64,000 bases of DNA from an uncultured Leucobacter sp. (GTDB taxonomy: Bacteria; Actinomycetota; Actinomycetes; Actinomycetales; Microbacteriaceae). The notes below the pieces were generated by a model. The model saw only the letters and a list, made by a program, of their open reading frames with translations, was not told where the DNA came from and did not search any database. The position numbers and the translations under genes were made by a program. Location of the stretch: positions 1 to 64,000 of the forward strand of contig CALCJF010000008.1 in the NCBI GenBank assembly GCA_937967375.1. Direction: 5' to 3'. Shown here in pieces: positions 53,298-63,089 of the stretch. Numbering within the stretch: the stretch's first letter is position 1; every line of letters begins with the position of its first letter.

Positions 53298-53349
53298 ATT
53301 TGTCACGAAAGTGTCGCTCAGCTTCGCGAGCAGCACCTTCGTGACAAAT
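53298..53349. terminator. Long dyad between gcvH and sdaA
   Basis: ATTTGTCACGAAAGTG (53298-53313) is complementary, with one mismatch, to 53334-53349; 20 nt separate the arms. It lies just after gcvH and may be a partial terminator or a member of another palindromic repeat family. Confidence 0.5.
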
Positions 53350-53363
53350 GCTTGGTTGAGCGG

Positions 53364-53744
53364 TTACGCGACCGTTGCGTCGTTCTGCGACGCGTACTCC
53401 TCGGCGCTCAGCAGCGGGCCCTCTTCGGTCACAGCGACCTTGAAGAGCCATGCGGCACCGTAGGGGTCGGCGTTGACGAGCGCGGGGTCTGCCACGACTG
53501 CGTCGTTGACCTCGACGACCTCGCCCGAGACAGGCGAGTACAGCTCGCTCACTGACTTGGTCGACTCGATCTCGCCGCACACCTGGCCAGCGGTGAGCTG
53601 GGCGCCCACCTCGGGCAGGTCGACGTAGACCACCTCGCCGAGCGCATCTGCGGCGACCTGGCTCACGCCAACCGCAACCGGGCTCTCGGCGTTCACCCAT
53701 TCATGCTCGACCGAATAGCGAAGTCCTGCCTGTACCGTGCTCAT
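53364..53744 (-). CDS. gcvH: Glycine cleavage system H protein
   Basis: Lipoyl carrier of 126 aa that shuttles the aminomethyl group between GcvP, GcvT and the E3 enzyme. The lipoylated Lys is near residue 64 in [18 protein letters not shown]. The N-terminal YSVEHEWV and the central [13 protein letters not shown] are typical. ATG at 53744 with AAGGAG upstream. Third gene of gcvP-gcvT-gcvH. Confidence 0.97.
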   Translation of the reverse strand: MSTVQAGLRYSVEHEWVNAESPVAVGVSQVAADALGEVVYVDLPEVGAQLTAGQVCGEIESTKSVSELYSPVSGEVVEVNDAVVADPALVNADPYGAAWLFKVAVTEEGPLLSAEEYASQNDATVA

Positions 53745-53791
53745 AATTTTCTCCTTAGGTATTTGGTGTCTATGGGGCGATCGTGTTGCAA

Positions 53792-54967
53792 CTAATTGTT
53801 GCGCTTATAGAACGGAAGCGCGACAACCTCGAAGGGCTCGAGCTTGCCTCGCAAGTCAACCTCGACGGCGGTGCCGACCTCGGCAAACGCGGGGTCGACG
53901 TAGGCGATCGCAACCGGGTAGCCGAGCGTCGGGCTGGGCTGGCCACTCGTGATCGCGCCGATCTGGGCACCACCGGCGTGCACGGCGTAGCCGCCGCGGC
54001 CCGCACGGCGGCCCGCACCGCGAAGGCCGACCAGCACGCGCTTCGCGCCCGCCTCCTTTGCCGCCTCGAGCGCCGCACGGCCAACGAACGTCTCGTCTTT
54101 CTTGAACGAGACGACCGGGCCGAGGCCCGCCTCAAACGGCGTAGTGTCGAGCCCCAGCTCGTTGCCATAGAGCGGCATGCCCGCTTCAAGGCGCAGCGAG
54201 TCGCGAGCGGCAAGACCCGCCGCAATCAGCCCGCGCGGCTCGCCGAGCGCGAGCGCGAGGCGCCAGATTTCTGCCGCTCGGTCGTTCGGCACGTAGAGCT
54301 CGAAGCCGTCTTCGCCCGTGTAGCCCGTGCGGGCAAGCAGCACGTCGATGCTGCCTCCGGCACCACCGACAACGGCTGTGTCTTCTGCGCCGCCGCCAAG
54401 AGCAGCGTCGATGTCCCCGCTCTTCACTGCGACCCATGCGTAATAGGGCAAATCGATAACAGCCTGGCGATCCTCTTCGCGAATCATTTCAAGCAGGATC
54501 GCCTCAGATGCCGGCCCCTGCACCGCGATGAGCGAGGTGTCGGCCGAGGCGTCAACCACCTCGACCTCGAAGCCCGCTGCTCGCGCGGTCAGCTCGGCGA
54601 CGACCGTGGGCGCGTTGCCCGCGTTCGGTACCACGAGGTACCGGGTTTCGGCGATGCGGTAGACGATCAGGTCGTCGATGATGCCGCCCTGCTCGTTCAC
54701 GATCAACGAGTACTTGGCCTTGCCGACGGCGATGACGGCGAGATTGCCGACGAGCGCGGTGTTCAAAAACGCACCGGCGTCGGGGCCAGAGACCCACACC
54801 TCGCCCATGTGCGAGAGGTCGAAGAGACCGGCGGCCTCGCGCACCGCGCGATGCTCAGCCAGCTCGCTGCCGTAGCGCAGCGGCATGTCCCAGCCACCAA
54901 AGTCGGTGAACGAGGCGCCGAGCGCTGCGTGCTCTTCATGCAATGCAGTGTGCTTCAGATCTGTCAT
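53792..54967 (-). CDS. gcvT: Glycine cleavage system aminomethyltransferase (T protein)
   Basis: Transfers the methylene unit from the H protein to tetrahydrofolate. 391 aa. The N-terminal [41 protein letters not shown] near residue 50, and [15 protein letters not shown] near 190 are diagnostic. [18 protein letters not shown] near 235 is the folate-binding region. ATG at 54967, 62 nt after gcvP. Confidence 0.97.
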   Translation of the reverse strand: MTDLKHTALHEEHAALGASFTDFGGWDMPLRYGSELAEHRAVREAAGLFDLSHMGEVWVSGPDAGAFLNTALVGNLAVIAVGKAKYSLIVNEQGGIIDDLIVYRIAETRYLVVPNAGNAPTVVAELTARAAGFEVEVVDASADTSLIAVQGPASEAILLEMIREEDRQAVIDLPYYAWVAVKSGDIDAALGGGAEDTAVVGGAGGSIDVLLARTGYTGEDGFELYVPNDRAAEIWRLALALGEPRGLIAAGLAARDSLRLEAGMPLYGNELGLDTTPFEAGLGPVVSFKKDETFVGRAALEAAKEAGAKRVLVGLRGAGRRAGRGGYAVHAGGAQIGAITSGQPSPTLGYPVAIAYVDPAFAEVGTAVEVDLRGKLEPFEVVALPFYKRNN

Positions 54968-55029
54968 GTCAGTTCTTTCTGGTACTCATGGCCCACCGAT
55001 CGACTTCGAGCGGCGAGCAAATCAGCAAA

Positions 55030-57900
55030 TTACTCGGCAAACACCTCGGGCGGCGGGCAGGAGCACACGAGGTTGCGGTCTCCAAAGGCACCGTCGATGC
55101 GCGACACGGGCGGGAAGTACTTGTCGACGCGCAGGCGGGCAACCGGGAAGGCGCCGCGTTCGCGCGGGTAGGCACGATCCCACGTGTCTGACACCAGCAC
55201 CGATGCCGGGTGCGGCGCGTTTCGAAGCGGTGAACCCTCGATCGAGAACTCGCCCGCGATCACCGCATCGATCTCGCCGCGAATCGTGATCATGGCCTCG
55301 ATGAAGCGCTCGATCTCGCCGAGATCTTCGCTCTCGGTCGGCTCTACCATCAGCGTGCCCGCAACCGGGAACGCGAGGGTCGGGGCGTGGAAGCCGAAGT
55401 CGATGAGGCGCTTTGCCACGTCTTCTGCGGTCACGCCCGAAGCGGCGGTCAGCTCGCGCAGGTCGAGAATGCACTCGTGCGCGACGAGGCCCTCGTTGCC
55501 GGTGAACAGCACCGGAAAGTGCTCGCGCAGGCTAGAAGCGATGTAGTTCGCGCTGAGCAGTGCGGTCTGGGTTGCGCGAGTGAGACCCGCGCCGCCCATC
55601 ATCGCGACGTAGGCGTACGAGATCGGCAGCACGCCCGCCGAGCCGAAGAGGGTCGCGACCACAGGCACGCCGTCTGCAACCGAAATCTCTTCACGCGGGT
55701 CTCCCGGCAGGTACGGCGCAAGGTGCGCGGCAACCGCAACCGGGCCGACGCCGGGGCCACCGCCGCCGTGAGGAATCGCGAAAGTCTTGTGCAGGTTCAG
55801 ATGCGACACGTCGCCGCCGAACTGGCCGGGCTTTGCGACACCGACGAGCGCGTTCATGTTCGCGCCGTCGATGTAGACCTGCCCGCCGGCTTCGTGCACG
55901 AGATCGCACACCTCGCGCACGTCGTCGTCGTAGACACCGTAGGTCGACGGGTAGGTGATCATGATCGCGGCGAGCGAGTCGCGGTTCGCCTCGATCTTTG
56001 CGCGCAAGTCGCTCATGTCGATGTGGCCGGACTCGGTGTTCGCGACCACGATCACGCGCATACCCGCGAGCACGGCCGAGGCCGCGTTCGTGCCGTGCGC
56101 CGATGCCGGGATCAGGCACAGGTCGCGAGCGTCGTCGCCATTCGCGAGGTGGAAGCGGCGGATCGCGAGCAGGCCCGCGTACTCACCCTGCGAGCCGGCG
56201 TTCGGCTGCAGCGAGATCGCAGAGTAGCCGGTGATCTCGACAAGCCAGCTCTCGAGCGAGGCAATCAGTTCGCGCCAGCCTGCGCTCTGTTCTGCGGGAA
56301 CGTACGGGTGAATGCCTGCGAACTCCGGCCACGAGATCGACTCCATTTCGGCGGTCGAGTTCAGCTTCATGGTGCACGAGCCGAGCGGAATCATGGTGCG
56401 ATCGAGCGCGAGGTCGCGGTCAGCAAGCCGGCGCAGGTAGCGCAGCATCTGCGTCTCGCTGCGCACCGAGTGGAAGATCGGGTGGGTCAGGTAGTCGCTG
56501 GTTCTCGTGACGGCCGCGTCGAAGCCGTAGCTTTCGGAGGCGAGGATCCCGGCAGCGGCATTCGCCGCTGCCTCTGCCGAAACGCCGAAGGCCTGAGCCA
56601 CTGCGGCGATGTCTGCCGAGGTCGTGGTCTCATCAGCCGAGACGCCGACAGTGTCGCCATCGATGAGGCGCAGGTTGATACCCGCCTCGGCGGCCGCGGC
56701 GACGACCTCTGCCGCGCGACCCGGCACGCTCGCAACTACGGTGTCGAAGAACGAGCCGCTCGCGAGCTCAATGCCCGCCGAGCGCAGTGCCTCGGCAAGC
56801 GTCCTGGCGTGCGCGTGCGTGCGCTCGGCGATCGCTTTCAGCCCCTGGGGGCCGTGGTAGACCGCATACATCGACGCGGTGATGGCGAGCAGCGCCTGCG
56901 CGGTGCAGATATTGCTCGTCGCCTTCTCGCGGCGAATGTGCTGCTCGCGCGTCTGCAGCGCGAGGCGGTAGGCGGCCTGGCCCTGCTGATCCTTCGAGAC
57001 GCCCACGAGGCGGCCGGGCATCGAGCGCTCGAGTCCCTCGCGAACCGCGAGATATGCGGCGTGCGGGCCGCCGAAGAACAACGGCACTCCGAAGCGCTGC
57101 GTGTTGCCCACGGCGACGTCTGCGCCCTGCTCGCCCGGAGGGGTGATCAGGGTGAGCGCGAGCAGGTCGGCGATCACGGTCACCATGGCGCCGCGACCCT
57201 TTGCCTCAGAGATGAGACCCGACTGGTCGACAACCGAGCCGTCATTGCCCGGCTGCTGCAGCACGATGCCGTTGATGTCGCCCTCGGGCAGGCCAGCCGA
57301 GAGGTCGGCAACCTCTACATCGAAACCGAGCGCGCTCGCGCGACCTTTGATCACGGCGATGGTCTGCGGGAAGAGGTTCGCATCGAGCACGGTGCGGCCG
57401 CTCGGCATTGCGCGGTTGGCACGGCGCATGAGCAGCACAGCCTCGGCTGCAGACGAGCTTTCGTCGAGCATCGACGCGTTTGCGACGGGCAGGCCGGTGA
57501 GGTCTGACACCATGGTCTGAAAGTTGAGCAGCGCTTCAAGGCGGCCCTGCGAGATCTCGGGCTGGTACGGGGTGTATGCCGTGTACCATGCCGGCGCCTC
57601 AAGCACGTTGCGGCGAATCACGGGCGGCGTGTGGGTGCCGTAGAACCCCTGGCCGATCATCTGCGTCTTCACGGTGTTCTTGTCGGCAATCGCGCGCAGG
57701 TCTGCGAGAATCTCTTGCTCGCTGCGGGCGGCAGGCAGATCGAGCGGTGCCTCGCTCAGAATGTCGGCCGGCACTGCAGTGTGCACGAGTGCCTCAAGGC
57801 TCTCGTATCCGAGCGCCTGCAGCATGTGCTGGCGGTCTGCGTGCGAAGCGATACCGATGTGACGGTCTTCGAATGATGAGTAGGCGGCGCTGATGCTCAA
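55030..57900 (-). CDS. gcvP: Glycine dehydrogenase (decarboxylating), P protein
   Basis: PLP-dependent glycine decarboxylase of 956 aa, homodimeric form with N- and C-terminal halves fused. The start region [18 protein letters not shown], the Gly-rich [20 protein letters not shown] and the PLP Lys in [18 protein letters not shown] (about residue 700) identify it. I chose the TTG at 57900, because GGAG lies 6 nt upstream and similarity begins directly after; the open frame extends 13 codons further into the leader. The leader carries a tandem glycine riboswitch, so expression should rise with glycine. Confidence 0.95.
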   Translation of the reverse strand: MSISAAYSSFEDRHIGIASHADRQHMLQALGYESLEALVHTAVPADILSEAPLDLPAARSEQEILADLRAIADKNTVKTQMIGQGFYGTHTPPVIRRNVLEAPAWYTAYTPYQPEISQGRLEALLNFQTMVSDLTGLPVANASMLDESSSAAEAVLLMRRANRAMPSGRTVLDANLFPQTIAVIKGRASALGFDVEVADLSAGLPEGDINGIVLQQPGNDGSVVDQSGLISEAKGRGAMVTVIADLLALTLITPPGEQGADVAVGNTQRFGVPLFFGGPHAAYLAVREGLERSMPGRLVGVSKDQQGQAAYRLALQTREQHIRREKATSNICTAQALLAITASMYAVYHGPQGLKAIAERTHAHARTLAEALRSAGIELASGSFFDTVVASVPGRAAEVVAAAAEAGINLRLIDGDTVGVSADETTTSADIAAVAQAFGVSAEAAANAAAGILASESYGFDAAVTRTSDYLTHPIFHSVRSETQMLRYLRRLADRDLALDRTMIPLGSCTMKLNSTAEMESISWPEFAGIHPYVPAEQSAGWRELIASLESWLVEITGYSAISLQPNAGSQGEYAGLLAIRRFHLANGDDARDLCLIPASAHGTNAASAVLAGMRVIVVANTESGHIDMSDLRAKIEANRDSLAAIMITYPSTYGVYDDDVREVCDLVHEAGGQVYIDGANMNALVGVAKPGQFGGDVSHLNLHKTFAIPHGGGGPGVGPVAVAAHLAPYLPGDPREEISVADGVPVVATLFGSAGVLPISYAYVAMMGGAGLTRATQTALLSANYIASSLREHFPVLFTGNEGLVAHECILDLRELTAASGVTAEDVAKRLIDFGFHAPTLAFPVAGTLMVEPTESEDLGEIERFIEAMITIRGEIDAVIAGEFSIEGSPLRNAPHPASVLVSDTWDRAYPRERGAFPVARLRVDKYFPPVSRIDGAFGDRNLVCSCPPPEVFAE

Positions 57901-57987
57901 GAGGATCTCCGGGGTTGCGTTGCGCACGACGAGCCGCACGCTTCGTCATGCGCACGGGCCGCGCACACGACAGGAACTGGGATCCTC
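57901..57987 (-). promoter_or_regulatory. Expression platform of the glycine riboswitch covering the gcvP start
   Basis: On the transcript, GAGGATC (57987-57981) can pair with GATCCTC (57907-57901), which lies between the GGAG ribosome-binding site and the TTG start. Two further G-U pairs would cover the first bases of the start codon. This suggests translational control. Confidence 0.5.
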
Positions 57988-58195
57988 CCCGCTCTGTACC
58001 GTGACCTGAGAGATTCAGCCGCCCCGCGAATGGGAGCGCCTTTGCACCGTCGGTGAGCGGCGACTTCGCGAGAAGCCACGCGCTGCTTTCCAGAGTTGCC
58101 TCGCCGCTGCGGTACGGATGCCTGAGAGATTCCCGGGGAGGGATTGCTCCTACGGCGCCGAGCCGGTGTTGCGTGGCTCGAGCTCTCCCGCAGTG
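57988..58195 (-). promoter_or_regulatory. Tandem glycine riboswitch upstream of gcvP
   Basis: Two aptamers in the gcvP leader. Aptamer 1 (about 58195-58104) reads GCGGGAGAGC, then GGCGCCGTAGGAGCAA and AATCTCTCAGGCA. Aptamer 2 (about 58103-57991) reads GGCAACTCTGGAAAGCAG, CACCGACGGTGCAAAGGC and AATCTCTCAGGTCACGG. These are the conserved P1/P3 blocks of the glycine family. The 489-base stretch 57901-58389 otherwise contains a hairpin and a repeat element. Confidence 0.93.
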
Positions 58196-58258
58196 GTTTT
58201 GGGGCGGATGCCCCGTGCGGCCAATATTCACATGTCTGCTCAGACTACCAGCTGAAAG

Positions 58259-58293
58259 GGTGGGTTGGGCGCCGTACTGGCGCCCAACCCACC
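58259..58293 (-). terminator. Strong hairpin after the permease gene
   Basis: Perfect 15-bp inverted repeat (58259-58273 with 58279-58293, arm GGTGGGTTGGGCGCC) with a 5-nt loop, then CCCTTT on the - strand. It separates the permease transcript from the gcvP leader. Confidence 0.75.
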
Positions 58294-58314
58294 GATCCTC
58301 GACACTGAATTACC

Positions 58315-58386
58315 GAGCGGCACAGAAACGTGCGAACGTACCGGAAAGTAGTAGGCACGCTCTCACGTTTCTGTGACTTTCGACGG
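58315..58386. repeat. Palindromic intergenic repeat, copy 3
   Basis: Perfect 12-bp inverted repeat CACAGAAACGTG / CACGTTTCTGTG (58321-58332, 58364-58375) with a 31-nt centre. Both flanks align with copy 1 at 35724-35804, for example ACGCTC, CACG and TTCTGTGAC. It lies just after the permease stop. Confidence 0.8.
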
Positions 58387-58389
58387 ATG

Positions 58390-59952
58390 CTACTCGGTCG
58401 AGACCGTCTCGCCGTCGACGCCATCGAGCGCGAGCAGTTCGTCTTCAACGGCGCCGCCGTAGCCCTCCTTGGCTGGGTCACGGTGCAGGCCGCCCGAGAT
58501 CGCGTACTCCTCCTCGGGCGAGAGCACGAGGTGATGGCGCGTGTAGACCCCGAAGATGACCAGCGCGATCACGTAGACGATCACGATCGCGATGATCGCG
58601 GGCCGGAACGCTTCGTTGAGCAGGAAGCCGAGGAAGATGAACGCCGAGATGACCGCCGCCGCGATCGCGCCGAACTTGCCCCACGGGCTTACGTATGGGC
58701 GCTCGGCATTCGGGAACTTCTTGCGCAGAATCAGGTACGAGATCATCTGCATGAAGTACGCGAGCACCGCGCCCCACACGGCGATGTTCAGCACGACGGC
58801 GCCTGCGACGCCGCCCGAGCCGCCCATCGCGTCGACGAGCACGAGCGCCGCGAAGCCGATGATGGCACCCGCGAGCAGCGCGACCCAGGGGGTCTGGCGC
58901 TTGCCGGTAAGCGAGAGGAACTTCGGGTAGTAGCCTGCCCTCGACAGCGAGTACATGTTGCGCCCGTAGGCGAACATAATGCCCTGCAGCGATGCCAGCA
59001 GGCCGAAGAGCGCGAACAGGGCGAGCACGCCAGCGACCCAGGCGAGCTCGTCACCGACGATGGCGCGGAACCCGTCGAGCAGCGGCTCGCCAGCGACGCC
59101 GGTCGCCTCTGCGCCGAGCACCGCGGTGTTGAGGAAGAGCACGAGCAGGCCGGTGAATACGAGCGTGCCGCGGGCCCAGATTCCGGCCTTCGGAATGTCG
59201 CGCACGGGATCGTTCGACTCTTCGGCAGCGAGCGGCAGTTCTTCGATGCCGAGGAAGAGCCACATTGCGAATGGCAGCGCGAACAGGATCGGCAACGGCC
59301 CATGCGGCAGGAACGCGGTCTGACCGGGATCCGGCTCAATGTTGAAGAGACTGCCGAAGTCGGCGCTTCCGCTCACGAGCGCCATGATGCCGAACAGCAC
59401 GAGCACACCGATCGAGATAAACGACACGACGATCGCGAACTTCAGCGAGATCGCGGCGCCGGCGGTGTTGAGCGCGACGAAGGCGACGTAGAGAATGATC
59501 CACCAGACCCAGGTCGGCAACGCGAAGCCCATCAGCGACTCGGTCACACCGTTTGCGTAGCCTGCAGAGAAGTAGACGATCACCGCAGTGGTCGCGACGT
59601 ACTCGATGGTCTCGGCGAGTCCGGTCACGAAGCCACCCCAAGGGCCCATCGCCGCGCGACCGAAGCTGTAGGCACCGCCGGTGTGCGGCATCGCCGCCGC
59701 CATCTCGCCGATCGAGAAGACCAGGCCGTAGTACATGACGACGAGGATCGCGAACGCGATGAGCATGCCGCCGAAACCCGCGGCCTCAACGCCGAAGTTC
59801 CAGCCAGAGAAGTTGCCCGAGATGACTGCTCCGACAGCGAGGCCCCAGAGGCCCCAGATTCCGGCAGCTCGCTTGAGCTTGCGTTTCTCGAAATACCCCG
59901 ACTCCGCGTGGGTATAGGTCACTCCCGAGACCTTTAAGGTGTCTTTGGCCAT
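58390..59952 (-). CDS. APC-family permease, ethanolamine-type
   Basis: Amino acid/amine importer of 520 aa with about 12 membrane segments. The N-terminal GYFEKRKLKRAAGIWGLW, AVISGNFSGWNFG and MPHTGGAYSFGRAAMGPWGG, then GLAETIEYV, closely follow the ethanolamine permease subfamily of the APC group. The C-terminal 50 residues are cytoplasmic and acidic. ATG at 59952 with AAAGGGG upstream. It sits at the end of a gene set for gamma-glutamylation and oxidation of an amine, which supports ethanolamine as the substrate. A general amino acid transporter is the alternative. Confidence 0.88.
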   Translation of the reverse strand: MAKDTLKVSGVTYTHAESGYFEKRKLKRAAGIWGLWGLAVGAVISGNFSGWNFGVEAAGFGGMLIAFAILVVMYYGLVFSIGEMAAAMPHTGGAYSFGRAAMGPWGGFVTGLAETIEYVATTAVIVYFSAGYANGVTESLMGFALPTWVWWIILYVAFVALNTAGAAISLKFAIVVSFISIGVLVLFGIMALVSGSADFGSLFNIEPDPGQTAFLPHGPLPILFALPFAMWLFLGIEELPLAAEESNDPVRDIPKAGIWARGTLVFTGLLVLFLNTAVLGAEATGVAGEPLLDGFRAIVGDELAWVAGVLALFALFGLLASLQGIMFAYGRNMYSLSRAGYYPKFLSLTGKRQTPWVALLAGAIIGFAALVLVDAMGGSGGVAGAVVLNIAVWGAVLAYFMQMISYLILRKKFPNAERPYVSPWGKFGAIAAAVISAFIFLGFLLNEAFRPAIIAIVIVYVIALVIFGVYTRHHLVLSPEEEYAISGGLHRDPAKEGYGGAVEDELLALDGVDGETVSTE

Positions 59953-60032
59953 CTTTGGCCCCTTTCACTTCGTTGTGAATCCTGGCAAGACCGCCCGACA
60001 TGCACGGGCGTACCTTCGAGAATACTGAAATT

Positions 60033-60054
60033 AAAGGTAGATGTAACTACCTTT
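60033..60054. promoter_or_regulatory. Palindrome ahead of the ethanolamine-type permease
   Basis: AAAGGTAG and CTACCTTT form a perfect 8-bp dyad with a 6-nt centre in the 130-base gap between the FadR-type gene and the permease. It is a candidate operator for that regulator, or alternatively the terminator of the regulator gene (T-rich on both sides). Confidence 0.45.
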
Positions 60055-60082
60055 TGAATATTTGTGCCGTAGCGCGTTGCGT

Positions 60083-60805
60083 TTACTTCTCGACGAAGCC
60101 GCGCAACAGCGCTTCGGTGCCCGCAAGATGCTCGAGCATCACCTTGGCGGCGACCTCGGGGCGACCGGAGAGCACCGCCCCCACAATCTGTGCGTGCTGT
60201 TCATTCGAGTGGCTGAGGTTCGGCGGCATCATCGGCATCGAGTCGAGCGCGAGGTTGAGCCGCGTTCGCAGATCGGCGCTCAACTGCACGAGCCCCGGCG
60301 AGCCCGTGAGTTCGGCGAATAGCAGGTGCAATCTTGAATCGTGCCGCCGAAACGACTCGACGTCCGCGTCAAGACACTCATCGAGCGCCGCGGCGAGCGC
60401 CGCCCGTTCCCCGGCGCCGAGCTCGCGCGCCGCGAGCTCAGTGATGACGCCCACCTCGAGCACCCGGCGCAACATTGCGATCTCATCGAGCTGTGCGGCT
60501 TCGAGTCGCGGTTGGGCCTCACCGTCGCCCGGTGCGGGCAGATCCTCGACCACAAAGGTGCCACCGTAACGCCCTCGTTTTGAAAGCAAGTACCCCGCAT
60601 CGGCGAGGGTCGCGATCGCTTCTCGGAGCGTGTCGCGGCTCACGCCGAGCATGACCGAGAGCTCGCGCTCGGCCGGCAGCCGTTCGCCTGGTTCGATGAT
60701 GCCGAGGCGAATCGACTGCAGCAGCCGCTGCACCGTCTCTTCGTAGGGGTTGCCAGTTCGCACGGCGCGGCTCAGAAACTCGATGCTGTGACGCGTTTCG
60801 GTCAT
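60083..60805 (-). CDS. GntR/FadR-family transcriptional regulator (FCD domain)
   Basis: Regulator of 240 aa. The winged helix-turn-helix is at about residues 20-85 (LGIIEPGERLPAERELSVML; SRDTLREAIATLADAGYL). The FCD helical effector domain spans about 105-230 with metal/ligand His candidates (SFRRHDSRLHLLFAELTG; NEQHAQIVGAVLSG). FadR-type members usually sense small organic acids or amines. ATG at 60805 with AGGAGA upstream. It lies between the oxidoreductase and permease genes and probably controls both. Confidence 0.93.
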   Translation of the reverse strand: MTETRHSIEFLSRAVRTGNPYEETVQRLLQSIRLGIIEPGERLPAERELSVMLGVSRDTLREAIATLADAGYLLSKRGRYGGTFVVEDLPAPGDGEAQPRLEAAQLDEIAMLRRVLEVGVITELAARELGAGERAALAAALDECLDADVESFRRHDSRLHLLFAELTGSPGLVQLSADLRTRLNLALDSMPMMPPNLSHSNEQHAQIVGAVLSGRPEVAAKVMLEHLAGTEALLRGFVEK

Positions 60806-60833
60806 GACATCTCCTGATTTCTGATTCGACGGT

Positions 60834-60865
60834 CTCGGCGGGTAGCAACGAGGGTACCCGCCGAG
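60834..60865 (-). terminator. Hairpin after the SDR gene
   Basis: Perfect 11-bp inverted repeat CTCGGCGGGTA / TACCCGCCGAG with a 10-nt loop, directly after the oxidoreductase stop. No T-run follows, so it may only reduce read-through into the regulator. Confidence 0.55.
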
Positions 60866-60872
60866 CCTCTCG

Positions 60873-61664
60873 TTAGAGCGGGGTCGTGTAGGCGCTGGTC
60901 AGGCCGCCGTCGACGAGGAACGTCGACGCGGTGATGAACGAGGCGTCGTCACTCGCGAGAAACGCGACCGAAGCGGCGAGCTCTTCGGGGCGGGCGAAGC
61001 GGCCAACCGGAACGTGCACGAGGCGGCGAGCGGCGCGCTCGGGATCCTTCGCGAAGAGCTCCTGAAGCAGCGGGGTGTTCACGGGCCCCGGGCAGAGCGC
61101 GTTCACGCGAATGCCCTGGCGGGCGAACTGTACGCCGAGTTCGCGGGTCATGGCGAGCACGCCACCCTTCGAGGCGGTGTACGAGATCTGCGAGGTGGCC
61201 GAGCCCATCACGGCGACGAACGACGCGGTGTTGATGATCGATCCGCTGCCCTGCTTCGTCATGTGGCGCAGTGCGGCGCGCGAGCAGAGGTAGACGCTCT
61301 TGAGGTTCACGTCTTGCACCTTCTGCCAGGCCGGCAGCTCGGTGGTCTCGATCGAGTCGTCGTCGTCAGGCGAGATGCCCGCGTTGTTGAACGCGATGTC
61401 GACCGAGCCGTACTCGCGCGCAGCGGTGTCGAAGAGGTTGTTGACCTGGTCTTCGTCGGCAACGTTGACCTGCACGAAGAGCCCCTCGACCTCGGCCGCC
61501 GCCGCCTCGCCGCTTACCGGGTCGAGATCGCCGATCACGATGCGTGCGCCCTCGGCGCGCATGCGCTTCGCGGTCGCGAGGCCGATGCCGCTCGCGCCGC
61601 CGGTGATGACGGCGACCTTGCCAGCGAGGCGCTGGGTGAGGTCGACTGGGGTGATATCGCTCAT
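60873..61664 (-). CDS. SDR-family NAD(P)-dependent oxidoreductase
   Basis: Classical short-chain dehydrogenase of 263 aa. Cofactor motif TGGASGIGLA is at about residues 20-29 with acidic GDLD after the second strand, favouring NAD+. NNAG is near 92, and the catalytic Ser (TASF region), Tyr and Lys (YTASKGG) lie near 145-165. In this context it could oxidise the hydroxyl of gamma-glutamylethanolamide to the aldehyde for the next enzyme. That role is inference; the family is broad. ATG at 61664, 69 nt after the aldehyde dehydrogenase gene. Confidence 0.93.
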   Translation of the reverse strand: MSDITPVDLTQRLAGKVAVITGGASGIGLATAKRMRAEGARIVIGDLDPVSGEAAAAEVEGLFVQVNVADEDQVNNLFDTAAREYGSVDIAFNNAGISPDDDDSIETTELPAWQKVQDVNLKSVYLCSRAALRHMTKQGSGSIINTASFVAVMGSATSQISYTASKGGVLAMTRELGVQFARQGIRVNALCPGPVNTPLLQELFAKDPERAARRLVHVPVGRFARPEELAASVAFLASDDASFITASTFLVDGGLTSAYTTPL

Positions 61665-61733
61665 GGTTGGGTTGCCTTTCTTGGTGCAAACAGTGCAGTC
61701 ATTGCGTGAAGAGGTGAAAAGTGGTGACGACGA

Positions 61734-63089
61734 TTATTCGCTGGCGAAGAACACGTTCTTCGTCTCGGTGAAGTGCTCGGCAGCATCGGGCCCGAGCTCT
61801 CGGCCGAGGCCCGACTGCTTGAAGCCGCCGAACGGGGTCGAGTAGCGCACCGACGAGTGCGAGTTGACCGAGAGGTTACCCCCCTCGACGGCGCGGGCGA
61901 CGCGAATCCCGCGGCCGAGGTCGTTCGTCCAGATAGAGCCGCTGAGGCCGTACTCGGTATCGTTCGCGAGTGCGATCGCATCTGCCTCGTCGTCGAACGG
62001 CAGCACCGAGACGACCGGGCCGAAGATCTCTTCGGTGGCGAGACGGCTGCCGCGCTCCGGGGTGACGACGGTGGGCGCGAACCAGGCGCCGGGGCCGTCG
62101 GGTGCCGAGCCGCGGAACGCCACAGGCGCGTCGTCGTCGATGAACGATGCGACCGATTCGCGGTGGGCGAGGGTGACGAGCGGCCCCACCTCGGTGTCTT
62201 CGAGCAGAGGATCGCCGACCTTGACGTTCTTCACCGCCTGCTCGAAGCCCTCCATGAAGCGCTCGTACACGCTGCGCTGCACCAGCAGGCGACTGCGCGC
62301 ACAGCAGTCCTGGCCCGCGTTATCGAAGACAGAGTATGGCGCGGTCGCTGCAGCCTTCTCGATGTCGGAGTCGGCGAACACGATGTTGGCGCTCTTGCCG
62401 CCGAGTTCGAGCGTGACGCGCTTCACCTGATCGGCCGCGCCCGCCATGATGCGCTTGCCGACCTCGGTCGAGCCGGTGAATACGAGCTTTCGCACCGCAG
62501 GGTTCGTGACGAATCGCTCCCCCACCACCGAGCCGCGGCCCGCGAGCACCTGGAAGAGCCCCTCTGGCAGGCCCGCCTCGAGGGCGAGCTCGCCGAGGCG
62601 CAGGCTCGTGAGCGGGGTCCACTCGGCAGGCTTCAGCACGACCGCGTTGCCCGCGGCGAGCGCCGGAGCGAAGCCCCACGACGCGATGGTCATCGGAAAG
62701 TTCCACGGCGTGATCACGCCGACGACGCCGAGCGGCTCGTGAAAGGTCACGTCGAGGCCGCCGGCCACCGGAATCTGCTTGCCGATGAGGCGTTCTGGCG
62801 ACGCCGAGTAGTACTCGAGCACATCGCGCACGTGGCCCGCCTCCCAGCGCGACTGGGTGATAGGGTGACCCGAGTTGCGGGTCTCAAGTGTGGCGAGGTG
62901 CTCGATGTCGGCGTCGACCGCGTCTGCGAAGCGGCGAAGTGCCCGCGCGCGATCGGCCGGGGCAACCTTCGCCCACTCGCGCTGTGCGACGACGGCGCGC
63001 GCGATCGCCGCATCGGTACCAGCCTCGTCGAGGTGCTCGACCTCGGTGACGACGGTCTCGTCGGCGGGGTTGATAACGGTGTAGCTCAT
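61734..63089 (-). CDS. Aldehyde dehydrogenase (PuuC/gamma-glutamyl-aminoaldehyde type likely)
   Basis: NAD(P)-dependent dehydrogenase of 451 aa. GVITPWNFPMTIASW is near residue 125, the general-base Glu in LELGGKSANIVF near 230 and the nucleophile Cys in NAGQDCCARSRLLV near 265. EEIFGPVVSVLPF near 350 is typical. ATG at 63089 with AAAGGAA upstream; it overlaps the hydrolase stop by 4 nt. It is slightly shorter than the 480-500 aa family norm, missing part of the N-terminal oligomerisation arm. Operon context suggests a gamma-glutamylated aldehyde substrate. Confidence 0.94.
   Translation of the reverse strand: MSYTVINPADETVVTEVEHLDEAGTDAAIARAVVAQREWAKVAPADRARALRRFADAVDADIEHLATLETRNSGHPITQSRWEAGHVRDVLEYYSASPERLIGKQIPVAGGLDVTFHEPLGVVGVITPWNFPMTIASWGFAPALAAGNAVVLKPAEWTPLTSLRLGELALEAGLPEGLFQVLAGRGSVVGERFVTNPAVRKLVFTGSTEVGKRIMAGAADQVKRVTLELGGKSANIVFADSDIEKAAATAPYSVFDNAGQDCCARSRLLVQRSVYERFMEGFEQAVKNVKVGDPLLEDTEVGPLVTLAHRESVASFIDDDAPVAFRGSAPDGPGAWFAPTVVTPERGSRLATEEIFGPVVSVLPFDDEADAIALANDTEYGLSGSIWTNDLGRGIRVARAVEGGNLSVNSHSSVRYSTPFGGFKQSGLGRELGPDAAEHFTETKNVFFASE

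Noticed and set aside
55387..57507. 706-codon open frame on + opposite gcvP
   Set aside because: Antisense shadow of a well-defined gene in high-GC DNA; its Arg/Val/Asp-rich composition matches no family and it has no ribosome-binding site.
58330..59937. 535-codon open frame on + opposite the permease gene
   Set aside because: The translation is dominated by Arg, Glu, Asp and His with no domains, the mirror of a membrane protein on the other strand.
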